64,000 bases of DNA, taken from Paraburkholderia susongensis. Its GTDB lineage: Bacteria > Pseudomonadota > Gammaproteobacteria > Burkholderiales > Burkholderiaceae. Shown piece after piece: positions 26,166 to 34,407 of this stretch; position 1 is the stretch's first letter, and every line of letters begins with the position of its first letter. Where the stretch lies: contig NZ_FXAT01000004.1 in NCBI RefSeq assembly GCF_900177725.1, positions 310,001-374,000 on the forward strand, written 5' to 3'. The translations under genes were made by a program, and so were the position numbers. A model generated the notes under the pieces. That model was given only the letters and a program-made list of their open reading frames with translations. It did not search any database and was not told where the DNA came from.

Positions 26166-26756
26166 ATGGATCTTCTCCTGATTCGCCACGGCCAATCGTT
26201 CGCCAACGTGGCCGGCCTGCTGAACTCGACCGAACAGGACGAGTTGACCGAGCACGGCCTGCAGCAGGCCGCGAAGCTGCGTACGCTGATGGAAAGCCGC
26301 GGCCTCGTACCCGATCGCGTGTTCACGAGCCCGTGGCGGCGCGCGTTGCAAACCACCGAAGTACTCTTCAAGGACAAGAGCGGCTGGACGGTCGACCCGC
26401 GCCTTGGCGAAACCAATGCCGGACGGTTCGCGACGTGGAAGGCCGAAGATTTTCGCGTGGCGTATCCCGACTGGGGCAAGCATCTGTCGGACCGTTACGA
26501 GGGGGGCGAGTCCCATCTCGAACTGGCCGCGCGGTCGGTGAACTGGGTCGAGGAAGAAGTGCTGCGGCATGCCGGCGAGCCAGGCCTGATCGCCGCCGTG
26601 TGTCATGCGGGGCCGATCTCGGTGATTTCGCAGTATCTGCTGAACATACCGTTGTCGAAATTTCCCAACGTGCTGGTGCCGAACGCATCGATCACGCTGT
26701 TCCGGCAGAACGTGCATACCGGAAACTTTTATTTGCAGATCGCAGGACTGTCATGA
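26166..26756 (+). CDS. Histidine phosphatase family protein (phosphoglycerate-mutase fold)
   Basis: A 196-residue member of the branch-1 histidine phosphatases. It has LLLIRHGQSFANVAG (catalytic RHG), LTEHGLQQAAKL, RVFTSPWRRALQTTEVL (second phosphate-binding Arg), ETNAGRFATWK and VCHAGPISVI (distal catalytic His). The length fits small cytoplasmic phosphatases rather than glycolytic mutases. Its ATGA overlap with the next gene and its place inside a glycosyltransferase operon suggest a glycan-related phosphate substrate, such as a sugar phosphate intermediate, comparable to GmhB-like or alpha-ribazole phosphatase-like roles. This is inference. Confidence 0.85.
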   Translation: MDLLLIRHGQSFANVAGLLNSTEQDELTEHGLQQAAKLRTLMESRGLVPDRVFTSPWRRALQTTEVLFKDKSGWTVDPRLGETNAGRFATWKAEDFRVAYPDWGKHLSDRYEGGESHLELAARSVNWVEEEVLRHAGEPGLIAAVCHAGPISVISQYLLNIPLSKFPNVLVPNASITLFRQNVHTGNFYLQIAGLS

Positions 26757-27643
26757 GTGCATCGATCAAGATTTTCGAGCCGCTTTACGCGCCGGGGCAA
26801 GTCCTTTCCGAAAAGGCCTTCCATCCGCTCGTACTTCGCAACAATGCCCATGCCGCATGGCGTGAGTTCTATATTCTGGTCGACATGTACCGCAAGGGCA
26901 TGCATTTGCAGCAGGACTTCACGGGCCTTTTCTCGCCGAAATTTTCATTGAAGGCGCGCATAGACGGCAGCCAGTTTCTGGAGTTCGTGCAGGCCAACGC
27001 CGATGCCGATGTCTGCATGATCAATCCTTTTCCGCAACTGGCCTATTTCTCGTTTACTGCGTGGATGCAGGGCGAGCATGCGCACCCCGGGCTCGTGGAG
27101 CGCAGTCAGCTATTGCTCGACGCATGCGGGATTCCGTGGAATCTGCGCGAGGCGCCGCGCCAGTCGGCGAATACGCTGTGCTACTGCAATTTCTGGGTCG
27201 GCTCGCAGTCTTTCTGGGAGAACTATGTCGGCAAGGTGCTCGAGCCGATTGCCACTTTCCTCGAAACGCAAAGCGACAGTGAAGCCGCGCGCGCGGTGCT
27301 CGAACCCACGGTCCATTCGGACGATGCGCCGTTTCTGCCGTTCGTCGCCGAGCGTCTGTTCAGCACGCATCTTTCGCTGCATCGCGATCTGAAGGTGGCC
27401 GCTTATCCGATCGAGGGCGACCGGGTTCTGGACTATTGCGTGAGCGACTTTGAAAAAGACATCGTGCGCTACATGCAAAAGCCGATCGATGCCGCGGATC
27501 GGGCGCCCGTGTTTCCCGCGGAGCAGATTGCCTTGATGGATTTGCTGTGCACGTTATCGCAGAAGTACGTGCGCGCGCACTTTTCGTTTACTCCGCATCC
27601 GCATACGGGCCAGCCGATCGACTTCGACAGGCGCGGCCAGTAA
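26753..27643 (+). CDS. Protein of unknown function in glycosyltransferase operon
   Basis: I do not recognise a family. From ATG 26753 (ATGA overlap with the phosphatase) it has 296 residues, no signal peptide and no obvious membrane helix. It is rich in aromatic residues and His: MINPFPQLAYFSFTAWMQGE, CYCNFWVGSQSFWENYVGKV, SDDAPFLPFVAERLFSTHLS, DYCVSDFEKDIVRYM and FSFTPHPHTGQPIDFDRRGQ. The 'N.FP...YFS.N.W.QGE..HPGL' and 'CNFWVG...FW..Y' pattern is reminiscent of uncharacterised proteins encoded beside rhamnan/glycan glycosyltransferases. It could act on the glycan with the neighbouring phosphatase. Terminated by the hairpin at 27663-27700. Confidence 0.7.
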   Translation: MSASIKIFEPLYAPGQVLSEKAFHPLVLRNNAHAAWREFYILVDMYRKGMHLQQDFTGLFSPKFSLKARIDGSQFLEFVQANADADVCMINPFPQLAYFSFTAWMQGEHAHPGLVERSQLLLDACGIPWNLREAPRQSANTLCYCNFWVGSQSFWENYVGKVLEPIATFLETQSDSEAARAVLEPTVHSDDAPFLPFVAERLFSTHLSLHRDLKVAAYPIEGDRVLDYCVSDFEKDIVRYMQKPIDAADRAPVFPAEQIALMDLLCTLSQKYVRAHFSFTPHPHTGQPIDFDRRGQ

Positions 27644-27662
27644 GCAGCGTAGCCGTGAGACG

Positions 27663-27700
27663 GGCGCGTATCGGCCTGATCGCGCGGGCCGATACGCGCC
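27663..27700. terminator. Bidirectional hairpin between convergent operons
   Basis: A perfect 14-bp stem (GGCGCGTATCGGCC at 27663-27676 and its complement at 27687-27700) with a 10-nt loop fills the 65-nt gap between convergent stops at 27643 and 27709. There is no long T run, so it may work as a weak intrinsic terminator or roadblock for both strands. Confidence 0.6.
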
Positions 27701-27708
27701 GTCGCCGA

Positions 27709-28827
27709 TTATCTCTTCGCGGCGCGAACACCGCCCGCGGTAGCCGGCCTTGCGAGCGAATGCGGGATCGCACTCGCCGCGCCGATGCCGATAAAGATGT
27801 TCCGCCAGACGTCGTCGTTGGCGCGTTGCAGCACGCTGTCGGCGTGTTTCACATAAGCCTCGTCGGTCCGGCAGCGACCGGCGGATTGACCAAGACACCG
27901 CATCAGGGGCGGTATCCATGTCGCGAGTTCGGCATTGGAGTCGAACACACAGTCCGGCGGACAAATCTCCTGAGCGGCCGTGCCGCCGCGAACGAACACA
28001 GGCTTGCCGAAATGCATGGCCTCGAGCACGGGCACGCAGAATCCTTCGTGGCGGCTCATGGCGAGTAGCCCATTGGTGGACTCGTAGCACTCGAACAGAT
28101 CGGAATCGTCGAGCATGCCCTTGAAGTCGACCTGCTCGAGTACGCCCAGGCCGCGCGCGTGATTGATCAGGAACTTCAGATAATCGTAGTTCGGCGTACT
28201 GCCGACGATACTCAGCGTCGCGATGAATTCGCGCTGTTTCAACTGCGCGAGAATGCTGATTCCGTCTTCAATGCGCTTGTGCGGCACCACGCGGCCAACC
28301 ATCAGCATATTCGGCTCGTGCCGTTTGCGGCCTTTGTGCGGCGGCTCGCGCCGGAATACGTACATGTCCGGAAAGATTGGCGGGACGACCTTGATCGCGC
28401 CCACATCCAGCACGCCGGAGAGGCTTTCCGCAGTGCTTCGCGAATTCGCGACCACCACATCGAAGCCCGCGAGCAGCGGCAGTTGCGCGAGCGCCTGCTC
28501 GCACAGCTGCGCCGTGCGCGGTTCGAGCGCGACGAGTAGCTTCGGATCGGTCACGCCGTGGAAGTAGCCGATCTTCTTGCAGTCGAGCGCGAGAATCCGT
28601 TCGAGATACGGATCGAAGATCGAGTAGCTCAGGATGACAACGTCTTCCGGAGTGACTTCTTCAAATAACGCTTCAAGCGGGCGGACTCCCTGTGTTCCCT
28701 CATCGAAACCGCTTGCATACATCTCGGTCGCAATGCCGAGACGGTCAGCCATTCGAACGAATCCGATGCAGTGATTGCCCACTGCATCGCCCGAGAAAAT
28801 GTCTGGAGCACACACCCGAAGCGTCAT
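27709..28827 (-). CDS. Glycosyltransferase family 4
   Basis: A 372-residue GT-B enzyme. It has CAPDIFSGDAVGNHCIGFV at the N-terminus, KKIGYFHGVTDP, VVVANSRSTAESLSG, NMLMVGRVVPHKRIEDGISI (linker and first strand of the donor domain), LSIVGSTPNYDYLKFL, and SRHEGFCVPVLEAMHFGKPVF, a canonical EGF-x-P-x-x-E-A donor-phosphate block. Its ATG overlaps the stop of the 1144-residue gene (ATGA). It is the last gene of a four-gene minus-strand operon. Confidence 0.88.
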   Translation of the reverse strand: MTLRVCAPDIFSGDAVGNHCIGFVRMADRLGIATEMYASGFDEGTQGVRPLEALFEEVTPEDVVILSYSIFDPYLERILALDCKKIGYFHGVTDPKLLVALEPRTAQLCEQALAQLPLLAGFDVVVANSRSTAESLSGVLDVGAIKVVPPIFPDMYVFRREPPHKGRKRHEPNMLMVGRVVPHKRIEDGISILAQLKQREFIATLSIVGSTPNYDYLKFLINHARGLGVLEQVDFKGMLDDSDLFECYESTNGLLAMSRHEGFCVPVLEAMHFGKPVFVRGGTAAQEICPPDCVFDSNAELATWIPPLMRCLGQSAGRCRTDEAYVKHADSVLQRANDDVWRNIFIGIGAASAIPHSLARPATAGGVRAAKR

Positions 28828-31800
28828 TTTGCCTTTGCCTCCGCAATGTCGGTCAACCGTCGAGCATAGGCGCGTGCGACTGCCTCAACTGAGTAGTCGC
28901 GCTCGACGCGCGCCTTGCCTGCCTGTGCGATGCGCTCACGTAGCGGCACATCGTCGATCATGCGTTTGAGCTGTTCGGCCGCGATCGAGACATCCGGATC
29001 GCACCAGTACTGGCCTTCGGCGAACAGATAGTCGCCGGGGCGCAGCGGGACGAGTTCACCGTCCACGAGAAAGGCGGTATCGGGCTCGCAGAAGTCGACG
29101 TTGCCCGAGAAGTTCGTGACGACGACCGGTTGCCCGAGCGCCATGGCCTCGGCGATCACGCGGCCGAAGCCTTCGCTGCGATGCAGCGAAATGTAGGCGT
29201 CACAGCAGGCCATGAAGTCGGTCGAATCCTGCCGGCTCAGACGTTCGGAGACGATGTGAATGCGGCTGTCGCCCGCGGTCAGGTCGAGGACAGCGCGCCA
29301 GACGGGGTCGTCGTCGCGCACGTTCATTGCCTTGATGACGAGCCCGACGCCCGGCGACTCGTTGCCGAACGCCTGCTTGAACGCCTGCACGCCGGCGAGC
29401 GGATTCTTGCGGCTTAGCCACGAGTTGCCGTCGAACATCAGGTAGAACAGGAACTCGTTCGGCGGCAATCCGAACCGTTCGCGCTTCGGTTCCAACGGCG
29501 CGGGTACCTCGACCGCCATCGGCATGTGATACACCGGCGTGTTGCCGAGCCGGCTGTAGACGCTCTGCACGAAGCGGCTCTGCGCCCAGATTTCATCGAC
29601 CATCTGATGCACGTTGCCGAATGCGCTCGGCCAGTGGGGCAGCTCCCACGGCCATGCGCCGATCTTGTGGGTCGGCGCGTCGATCAGTTTGCGGCCGCCT
29701 TCCAGCGCGAGACGCACCATCTCCGGCGCGGGCAGGCAGATCAGGCTGATGTTGTACTTGAGTTCTTCGCTGATGAGATGATCGACCGAGTGTTCGAGCC
29801 GCGCCGGGCCCGCCATCGGCGCGTTGAGCAGCGTGACCGGCGTGGACGACAGTTGCAGCACGCGCGCGGCCATGCGCGCATCCTCGCCGAGGCCGAGCAC
29901 GCCTTGCGGAAAGCCGATGATGTTTACGCCGAAATCGTAGCCGGTACCTTCGACGCGCGCGTGATAGCGGGCCGGCTCGCGCTCGTCGTCATCGGCAGTT
30001 TCGGCGCTGTCGGCCCAGTGCACCGTTAGCGAGCCGACCAGCGGATATTCGGTCGGCGCCCATTCGTTCCACCACTGCACGAGCTGATCGCGGCCTTGCA
30101 CGGTGCCCATGTCGAACGCCTGGCGCAGGTCGGGGCGGTCGTTCGCGATCATCGTGAGAAAGCGCGGCAGCAACGTATCGTCGGCGGGCTGCTCGTCGTC
30201 TATTCTCGCCAGCTCTTCGGCGAGGTGGGTGGGCGACCATTTGATCGCGTAATACTCGTCGTGCCCGTTCTTGTCCCACCACGAAATAAAACCGAGCCGC
30301 TCACTGAAGCTGTTCAGATTGAACGATGCCTGAAGCTCGGGCCGCTCGTTCCAGATCAGCAGCAGAAAGCGCGGCAGCAGCGGCAGTGCGCCTTGCTCGC
30401 CGGCTTCCATTCTGAACAGGTCGTCGGGCAGCGGCGGGATGGCCCAGTGAATGACCGAATACTGCTGATGCCCGTGCTCGGCCCACCACGACAGGCACTT
30501 CAGGCGCCCGGTGAAACTGTCGAGCGAGCAAAGCGCCTGCAGATCCTGGCGCTCGCCGTGCAGCAGCCGCAGGAAGCGCGGCACCGGCAGCCAGTCGGGG
30601 TGCGTGCCCCACTCCGGCTCGAACAGCAGCGCGGGCGTGATAGGCGGCACCCATCTGATCGCGCGGTACTGGTGCGGGCCGTATTCGATCCACCACGACA
30701 GGCAACTGAGCCGTCCGCCGAAGGACTGCAGATCGAAGGTCGCCTGCAGGTCCGGCCGCTCCCTGTAGATCTCGAAAAGGAAGCGCGGCAAGCAAAGGCC
30801 GCCGTCGACGGCAGGCTGGTCGTCGTCGACTCTCGTGAGTTCTTCGGTGACGCGAGTGGGCGACCATTTGATCGCGTAATACTCGTCGCTCCCGTCCATC
30901 TCCCACCACGAAATGAAGCCGAGCCGCTCGCCGAAGCTGTTCAGATTGAACGATGCCTGCAGGTCGGTCCGCTCGTTCCAGATCAGCAGCAGAAAGCGCG
31001 GCAGCAGCGGCAGCGCGCCTTGCTCGCCGGCTTCCATTCTGAACAGGTCGTCGGGCAGCGGCGGGATGGCCCAGTGAATGACCGAATATTGATGCTGCCC
31101 GTGCTCGGCCCACCACGACAGGCACTTCAGGCGCCCGGTGAAACTGTCGAGCGAGCAAAGCGCCTGCAGATCCTGCCGTTCGCTGTGCAGCAGCCGCAGG
31201 AAGCGCGGCACCGGCAGCCAGTCGGGGTGCGTGCCCCACTCCGGCTCGAGCAGCTGCGCGGGCGTGGCAGGCGGCACCCATCTGACCGCGCGGTACTGGT
31301 GCTGGCCGTGTTCGGTCCACCACGACAGGCAACTGAGCCGCCCGCCGAAGGACTGCAGATCGAAGTTCGCCTGCAGGTCCGGGCGTTCCTTGAAGATCTC
31401 GGCAAGGAAGCGCGGCACGTAAGGGCCGCCGTCGACGGGCGGCTCTTCGGGTTCGAGCATGGCGCCGCCGATCGGCGGTTGCAGCCACTTGATGTGCGGA
31501 TATTCGCGCTGGCCGTGATCTTCCCACCAGCTCAGGCAGGCTAGCCGCGAGGTGAAGCTGTTCAGATCGAACGCGCTGCGCAGATCGGGCCGCTCGGTCG
31601 TGATGAGCGCGAGAAAGCGCGGAAAGGGCATCGCACCGGAGCCGGCGTCGTCGATCGGCTCCAGCAGTTTGGGCCACGCAACGGGCGGCCGCCACGTCAC
31701 TCGCGAGCAGGCGCTCTGGCCGTGCGCGTCCCACCAGTCGAGGCAGTTCAGATAGCCGGTCAGCGTGCCCAGGTCGAATGCCTGGGCGAGATCGCCGCGA

Positions 31801-32258
31801 TTGCGCACGATCATCGTCAGGAGCTTCGGCAATTGCAGGCCGGCTTCCGCGAGCACGGTTTGTGGTTCGAGCAGCGTCTCGCTCAGGTGCCGGGTATCGA
31901 GCACGCTCGGCTTCGTCGAGCCGAGCCAGTACATGACGGCGTCCGGATGGCGCTCGATCAGCGTGTCGTTATCGAGTTGACGCAGATACTCGAGATCTTC
32001 CTGACGCAGCACCCAGTTGAAGTCGGGATACGTCTCGCGCGCCGACATTTCCCACCAGAAGTAGAGTGTGACCCGGTCGTCGAGCGCTTTGGAATTGAAG
32101 CGCGCGAGATCGGCTCTGAACTTCATCAGAAAATAGATCGCGCTCGGCAGGCAGAACAGGTCTCCCGGCGAAGGATGGCGGTATTCCGCCAGCCACCCGG
32201 TCTTATTTTTTTTGGGTCCCAGATTAATCAAGATCTGCAATCCTTGAAGGCCATGCAA
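28824..32258 (-). CDS. Giant glycosyltransferase with ten N-terminal WW repeats
   Basis: Up to 1144 residues. The first ~740 residues contain ten repeats of about 50 conserved residues spaced about 70 apart, with consensus 'PRFL..I..ERPDLQ..F.L.SF..RL..LSWW..HG...Y..I.W..P'. Repeats 4-6 are duplicated as 7-9 (209 residues). The C-terminal ~370 residues are a GT4 domain: YDFGVNIIGFPQGVLGLGED, KIGAWPWELPHWP, FLFYLMFDGNSWLSRKNPLA, SLHRSEGFGRVIAEAMALGQ (donor block) and NFSGNVDFCEPD. The start is uncertain: the frame opens with TTG codons at 32258, 32240 and 32231, and TTG 32231 has AAGGA 9 nt upstream. An A8 run (coding sense) follows at 32206-32213. It overlaps the 727-residue gene by up to 35 nt. 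The repeats may be a protein- or glycan-binding scaffold; unknown. Confidence 0.82.
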   Translation of the reverse strand: MHGLQGLQILINLGPKKNKTGWLAEYRHPSPGDLFCLPSAIYFLMKFRADLARFNSKALDDRVTLYFWWEMSARETYPDFNWVLRQEDLEYLRQLDNDTLIERHPDAVMYWLGSTKPSVLDTRHLSETLLEPQTVLAEAGLQLPKLLTMIVRNRGDLAQAFDLGTLTGYLNCLDWWDAHGQSACSRVTWRPPVAWPKLLEPIDDAGSGAMPFPRFLALITTERPDLRSAFDLNSFTSRLACLSWWEDHGQREYPHIKWLQPPIGGAMLEPEEPPVDGGPYVPRFLAEIFKERPDLQANFDLQSFGGRLSCLSWWTEHGQHQYRAVRWVPPATPAQLLEPEWGTHPDWLPVPRFLRLLHSERQDLQALCSLDSFTGRLKCLSWWAEHGQHQYSVIHWAIPPLPDDLFRMEAGEQGALPLLPRFLLLIWNERTDLQASFNLNSFGERLGFISWWEMDGSDEYYAIKWSPTRVTEELTRVDDDQPAVDGGLCLPRFLFEIYRERPDLQATFDLQSFGGRLSCLSWWIEYGPHQYRAIRWVPPITPALLFEPEWGTHPDWLPVPRFLRLLHGERQDLQALCSLDSFTGRLKCLSWWAEHGHQQYSVIHWAIPPLPDDLFRMEAGEQGALPLLPRFLLLIWNERPELQASFNLNSFSERLGFISWWDKNGHDEYYAIKWSPTHLAEELARIDDEQPADDTLLPRFLTMIANDRPDLRQAFDMGTVQGRDQLVQWWNEWAPTEYPLVGSLTVHWADSAETADDDEREPARYHARVEGTGYDFGVNIIGFPQGVLGLGEDARMAARVLQLSSTPVTLLNAPMAGPARLEHSVDHLISEELKYNISLICLPAPEMVRLALEGGRKLIDAPTHKIGAWPWELPHWPSAFGNVHQMVDEIWAQSRFVQSVYSRLGNTPVYHMPMAVEVPAPLEPKRERFGLPPNEFLFYLMFDGNSWLSRKNPLAGVQAFKQAFGNESPGVGLVIKAMNVRDDDPVWRAVLDLTAGDSRIHIVSERLSRQDSTDFMACCDAYISLHRSEGFGRVIAEAMALGQPVVVTNFSGNVDFCEPDTAFLVDGELVPLRPGDYLFAEGQYWCDPDVSIAAEQLKRMIDDVPLRERIAQAGKARVERDYSVEAVARAYARRLTDIAEAKAK
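30190..31443. repeat. Tandem 627-bp duplication inside the repeat glycosyltransferase gene
   Basis: Two adjacent ~627-bp copies (about 30190-30816 and 30817-31443) encode repeats 7-9 and 4-6. For example the segment from 30421 recurs at 31048 and the segment around 30541 recurs at 31168 with only a few substitutions by eye. The period is 209 codons, so copy gain or loss keeps the frame. Confidence 0.85.
32206..32213 (-). repeat. A8 homopolymer near the start of the repeat glycosyltransferase gene
   Basis: Eight T on the plus strand read as AAAAAAAA in the coding sense, encoding Lys codons near residue 16. It is the longest homopolymer I noticed in this GC-rich window outside the terminator at 39973-40014. 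Slippage here would put the whole protein out of frame. Confidence 0.6.
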
Positions 32259-34407
32259 AGGAAAAGTCGTCGGCAGTCAGTGTCAGATTGGGCGAGTAGT
32301 AAGGATCGTTCATCAACAGATGCCCCCAGCGCTGTCTGACCAACTCGGATTCCTGGTTAAAGCGGCTGATTTTTTCGGGTGTGTCTTCGGCGCCGCGCGT
32401 TGCCGATTCATGATGATAAAGCTCGGCGTAGGGCGTCCACACATTGCGGTAGCCCGCCTGCCGCACACGCAGGCAGAAATCGATGTCGTTGTAGGCGACG
32501 TGTAACTGTTCGTCGAGCCCGCCGACCTCCTTGTAGATCGACTGGCGGATCAGCATGCACGCGGCGGTCACCGCGCTCATCGCGTTGCGCAGGCGTGCGC
32601 GCGCGAAGTAGCCCGGCATCGTGTTCGGGAAATGCTTGTGCGCGTGACTCGCGATGCCGCCAACCCCGAGCACCACACCGCCATGCTGGATCGTGTCGTC
32701 GGGGTACAGCAGCTTCGCGCCGACGGCGCCCACGTTCGCCTGCAGCGCCACTGCCACCATTTCCTCGAGCCAGTCGGCGTTGATCACTTCGATGTCGTTG
32801 TTCATCAGGCAGACGAAATCCGCCGTGCTGGCGAGCGCAACGCGATTGTTCAGCGCAGAGTAGTTGAACGGCGAATCGTCGCGCACGACCTTGATGCGCT
32901 CGTCTTGCTGCAGGCGCGCGAACAGATCATGCGTTTCCTGCTTCACCGAGCCGTTGTCGATGATCGTGATGCGGAAGTTCGGGTAGCTCGATTTCTGACG
33001 CACCGATTCCACGCATTGCTCGACGAGACCTGCGGAGTCGCGCGTCGGAATGATGATTTCGACGGACGGCAGCACCTCCGGCAGGTCGTACACGACCTTG
33101 TTGAAGGCATCCGTGCCCGGCGCGTGTTCGGTATGTGCGTTGATGTTGTTGCGCGCGAGGTGTTCGTCGAGCGCGCGCATGGCCGCGATATGCGCATACG
33201 GTTTGGCTTCGTGGCCCGCTGCCGTGCTTTCGGGAATCATGCGCCAGTGGTAGAGCGCGCGAGGCACGTGATGCACCGTGTGGTGACCGGCCCGGTCGAT
33301 TACGCGCAACGCGAGGTCGTAGTCCTGCGAGCCCTCGAAGCCGGTTCTGAAACCACCAACCTCTTTCATGAGCGAAGTCCGGTACACGCCGAAATGCGAA
33401 ATCATGTTCTGGCTCAAGAACAGATCGTAGTTGAAGTCGCACTTGAAGTACGGGTCGGAGCGGTCGCCGTCGATCGAAACTTTGTCTTCGTCGCTATAGA
33501 TCACCGCCGCGTCCGGATGCGCATTGATCAATTCCGCGACGTAGTAGAGCGCGAGCGGATGCAATTCGTCGTCGTGATCGAGCAGGCCGACGAATTCACC
33601 CACGGCCAGTTCGAGGGCTGTGTTGCTCGAGGCGCTGATATGGCCGTTCGTGGCGCGGTACGCCACCTTGATGCGCGGGTCCTTCGCGACGTAGCTGTCG
33701 AGCACCGCCTTCACCTCCGGGTCGGTGGAGCAGTCGTCCGCGATACAGAATTCCCAGTTTTCGTAGACCTGATCGATGACCGAATCGATCGCCATGCGCA
33801 GCCATTTCGCCGGCGTGTTGTACGTCGGCATGACGATGCTGATGAGCGGTTGCAGCGCCCACGTTTTTGAGCGCGCACGCAATTCAGGGTAGCGCGCCGC
33901 GGGCGGTTCGTGCCGCTCGATCCATTCCTGATACGTGTGGCCCGCGCTCGGGGTCGGCGCGGGTTGTGCGCCGCCACGCCAAGACGCCATGCGGCGCGCG
34001 CGCTCGAGCAATTCCTCCGGGCAGTCGGCGTCGGCAACCAGTTCGGCCTTGAAGTTCTTCACCGAGAACAGTCCCGCGCGCGCGATCGGGTCGAGGCGCA
34101 ACGGCCCCACCAGCGGCGGAAACGCCACGACCTGATCCACTTTGCCGTTTGCGTCGACCACGAGGTTGATCGTCGCGTGTTCCGACATGCCCGCACCCAC
34201 ATCGAAATAGATCATGCATGGAGAAGCCGGCATGTCTTCTTTGGCGAGGTCGAACGAAATACGCGCGGCGCGCCCTGATAGCGCTTCCCATCCCGTCAGT
34301 TCAAACTGCGGGTCGCTGTTGGTCGCCTTCCACGCAAACTCGGGATTCGAGGAAGCGTCGACGTTATTCAGAGGGCGAAGTTCGAAGTTCTTCACGAGGT
34401 TCTTCAT
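32224..34407 (-). CDS. Two-domain family 2 glycosyltransferase
   Basis: A 727-residue protein from ATG 34407, whose ATGA overlaps the upstream gene's stop; the long in-frame extension to 34776 is antisense-like and rejected. Residues ~1-180 are an uncharacterised N-terminal region (NFELRPLNNVDASSNPEFAW, YFDVGAGMSEHATINLVV). GT2 domain 1 starts near residue 186 (LISIVMPTYNTPAKWL, ENWEFCIADDCSTDP, GLLDHDDEL as the DxD block, YSDEDKV). GT2 domain 2 starts near residue 448 (VEIIIPTRDSAGLVEQC, RITIIDNGS, CLMNNDIEVI, YNDIDFCLRVRQAGYRNVW). Such bifunctional proteins can add two different sugars. No membrane helices. Confidence 0.9.
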   Translation of the reverse strand: MKNLVKNFELRPLNNVDASSNPEFAWKATNSDPQFELTGWEALSGRAARISFDLAKEDMPASPCMIYFDVGAGMSEHATINLVVDANGKVDQVVAFPPLVGPLRLDPIARAGLFSVKNFKAELVADADCPEELLERARRMASWRGGAQPAPTPSAGHTYQEWIERHEPPAARYPELRARSKTWALQPLISIVMPTYNTPAKWLRMAIDSVIDQVYENWEFCIADDCSTDPEVKAVLDSYVAKDPRIKVAYRATNGHISASSNTALELAVGEFVGLLDHDDELHPLALYYVAELINAHPDAAVIYSDEDKVSIDGDRSDPYFKCDFNYDLFLSQNMISHFGVYRTSLMKEVGGFRTGFEGSQDYDLALRVIDRAGHHTVHHVPRALYHWRMIPESTAAGHEAKPYAHIAAMRALDEHLARNNINAHTEHAPGTDAFNKVVYDLPEVLPSVEIIIPTRDSAGLVEQCVESVRQKSSYPNFRITIIDNGSVKQETHDLFARLQQDERIKVVRDDSPFNYSALNNRVALASTADFVCLMNNDIEVINADWLEEMVAVALQANVGAVGAKLLYPDDTIQHGGVVLGVGGIASHAHKHFPNTMPGYFARARLRNAMSAVTAACMLIRQSIYKEVGGLDEQLHVAYNDIDFCLRVRQAGYRNVWTPYAELYHHESATRGAEDTPEKISRFNQESELVRQRWGHLLMNDPYYSPNLTLTADDFSFAWPSRIADLD

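Noticed and set aside
30190..31443. 627-bp duplication considered as an insertion sequence
   Set aside because: No terminal inverted repeats, no transposase, and both copies are continuous coding sequence.
30096..31544. A 482-codon open frame on the plus strand opposite the repeat glycosyltransferase
   Set aside because: It mirrors the repeats of the true gene on the other strand, has no recognisable domain and is explained by codon bias of GC-rich DNA.
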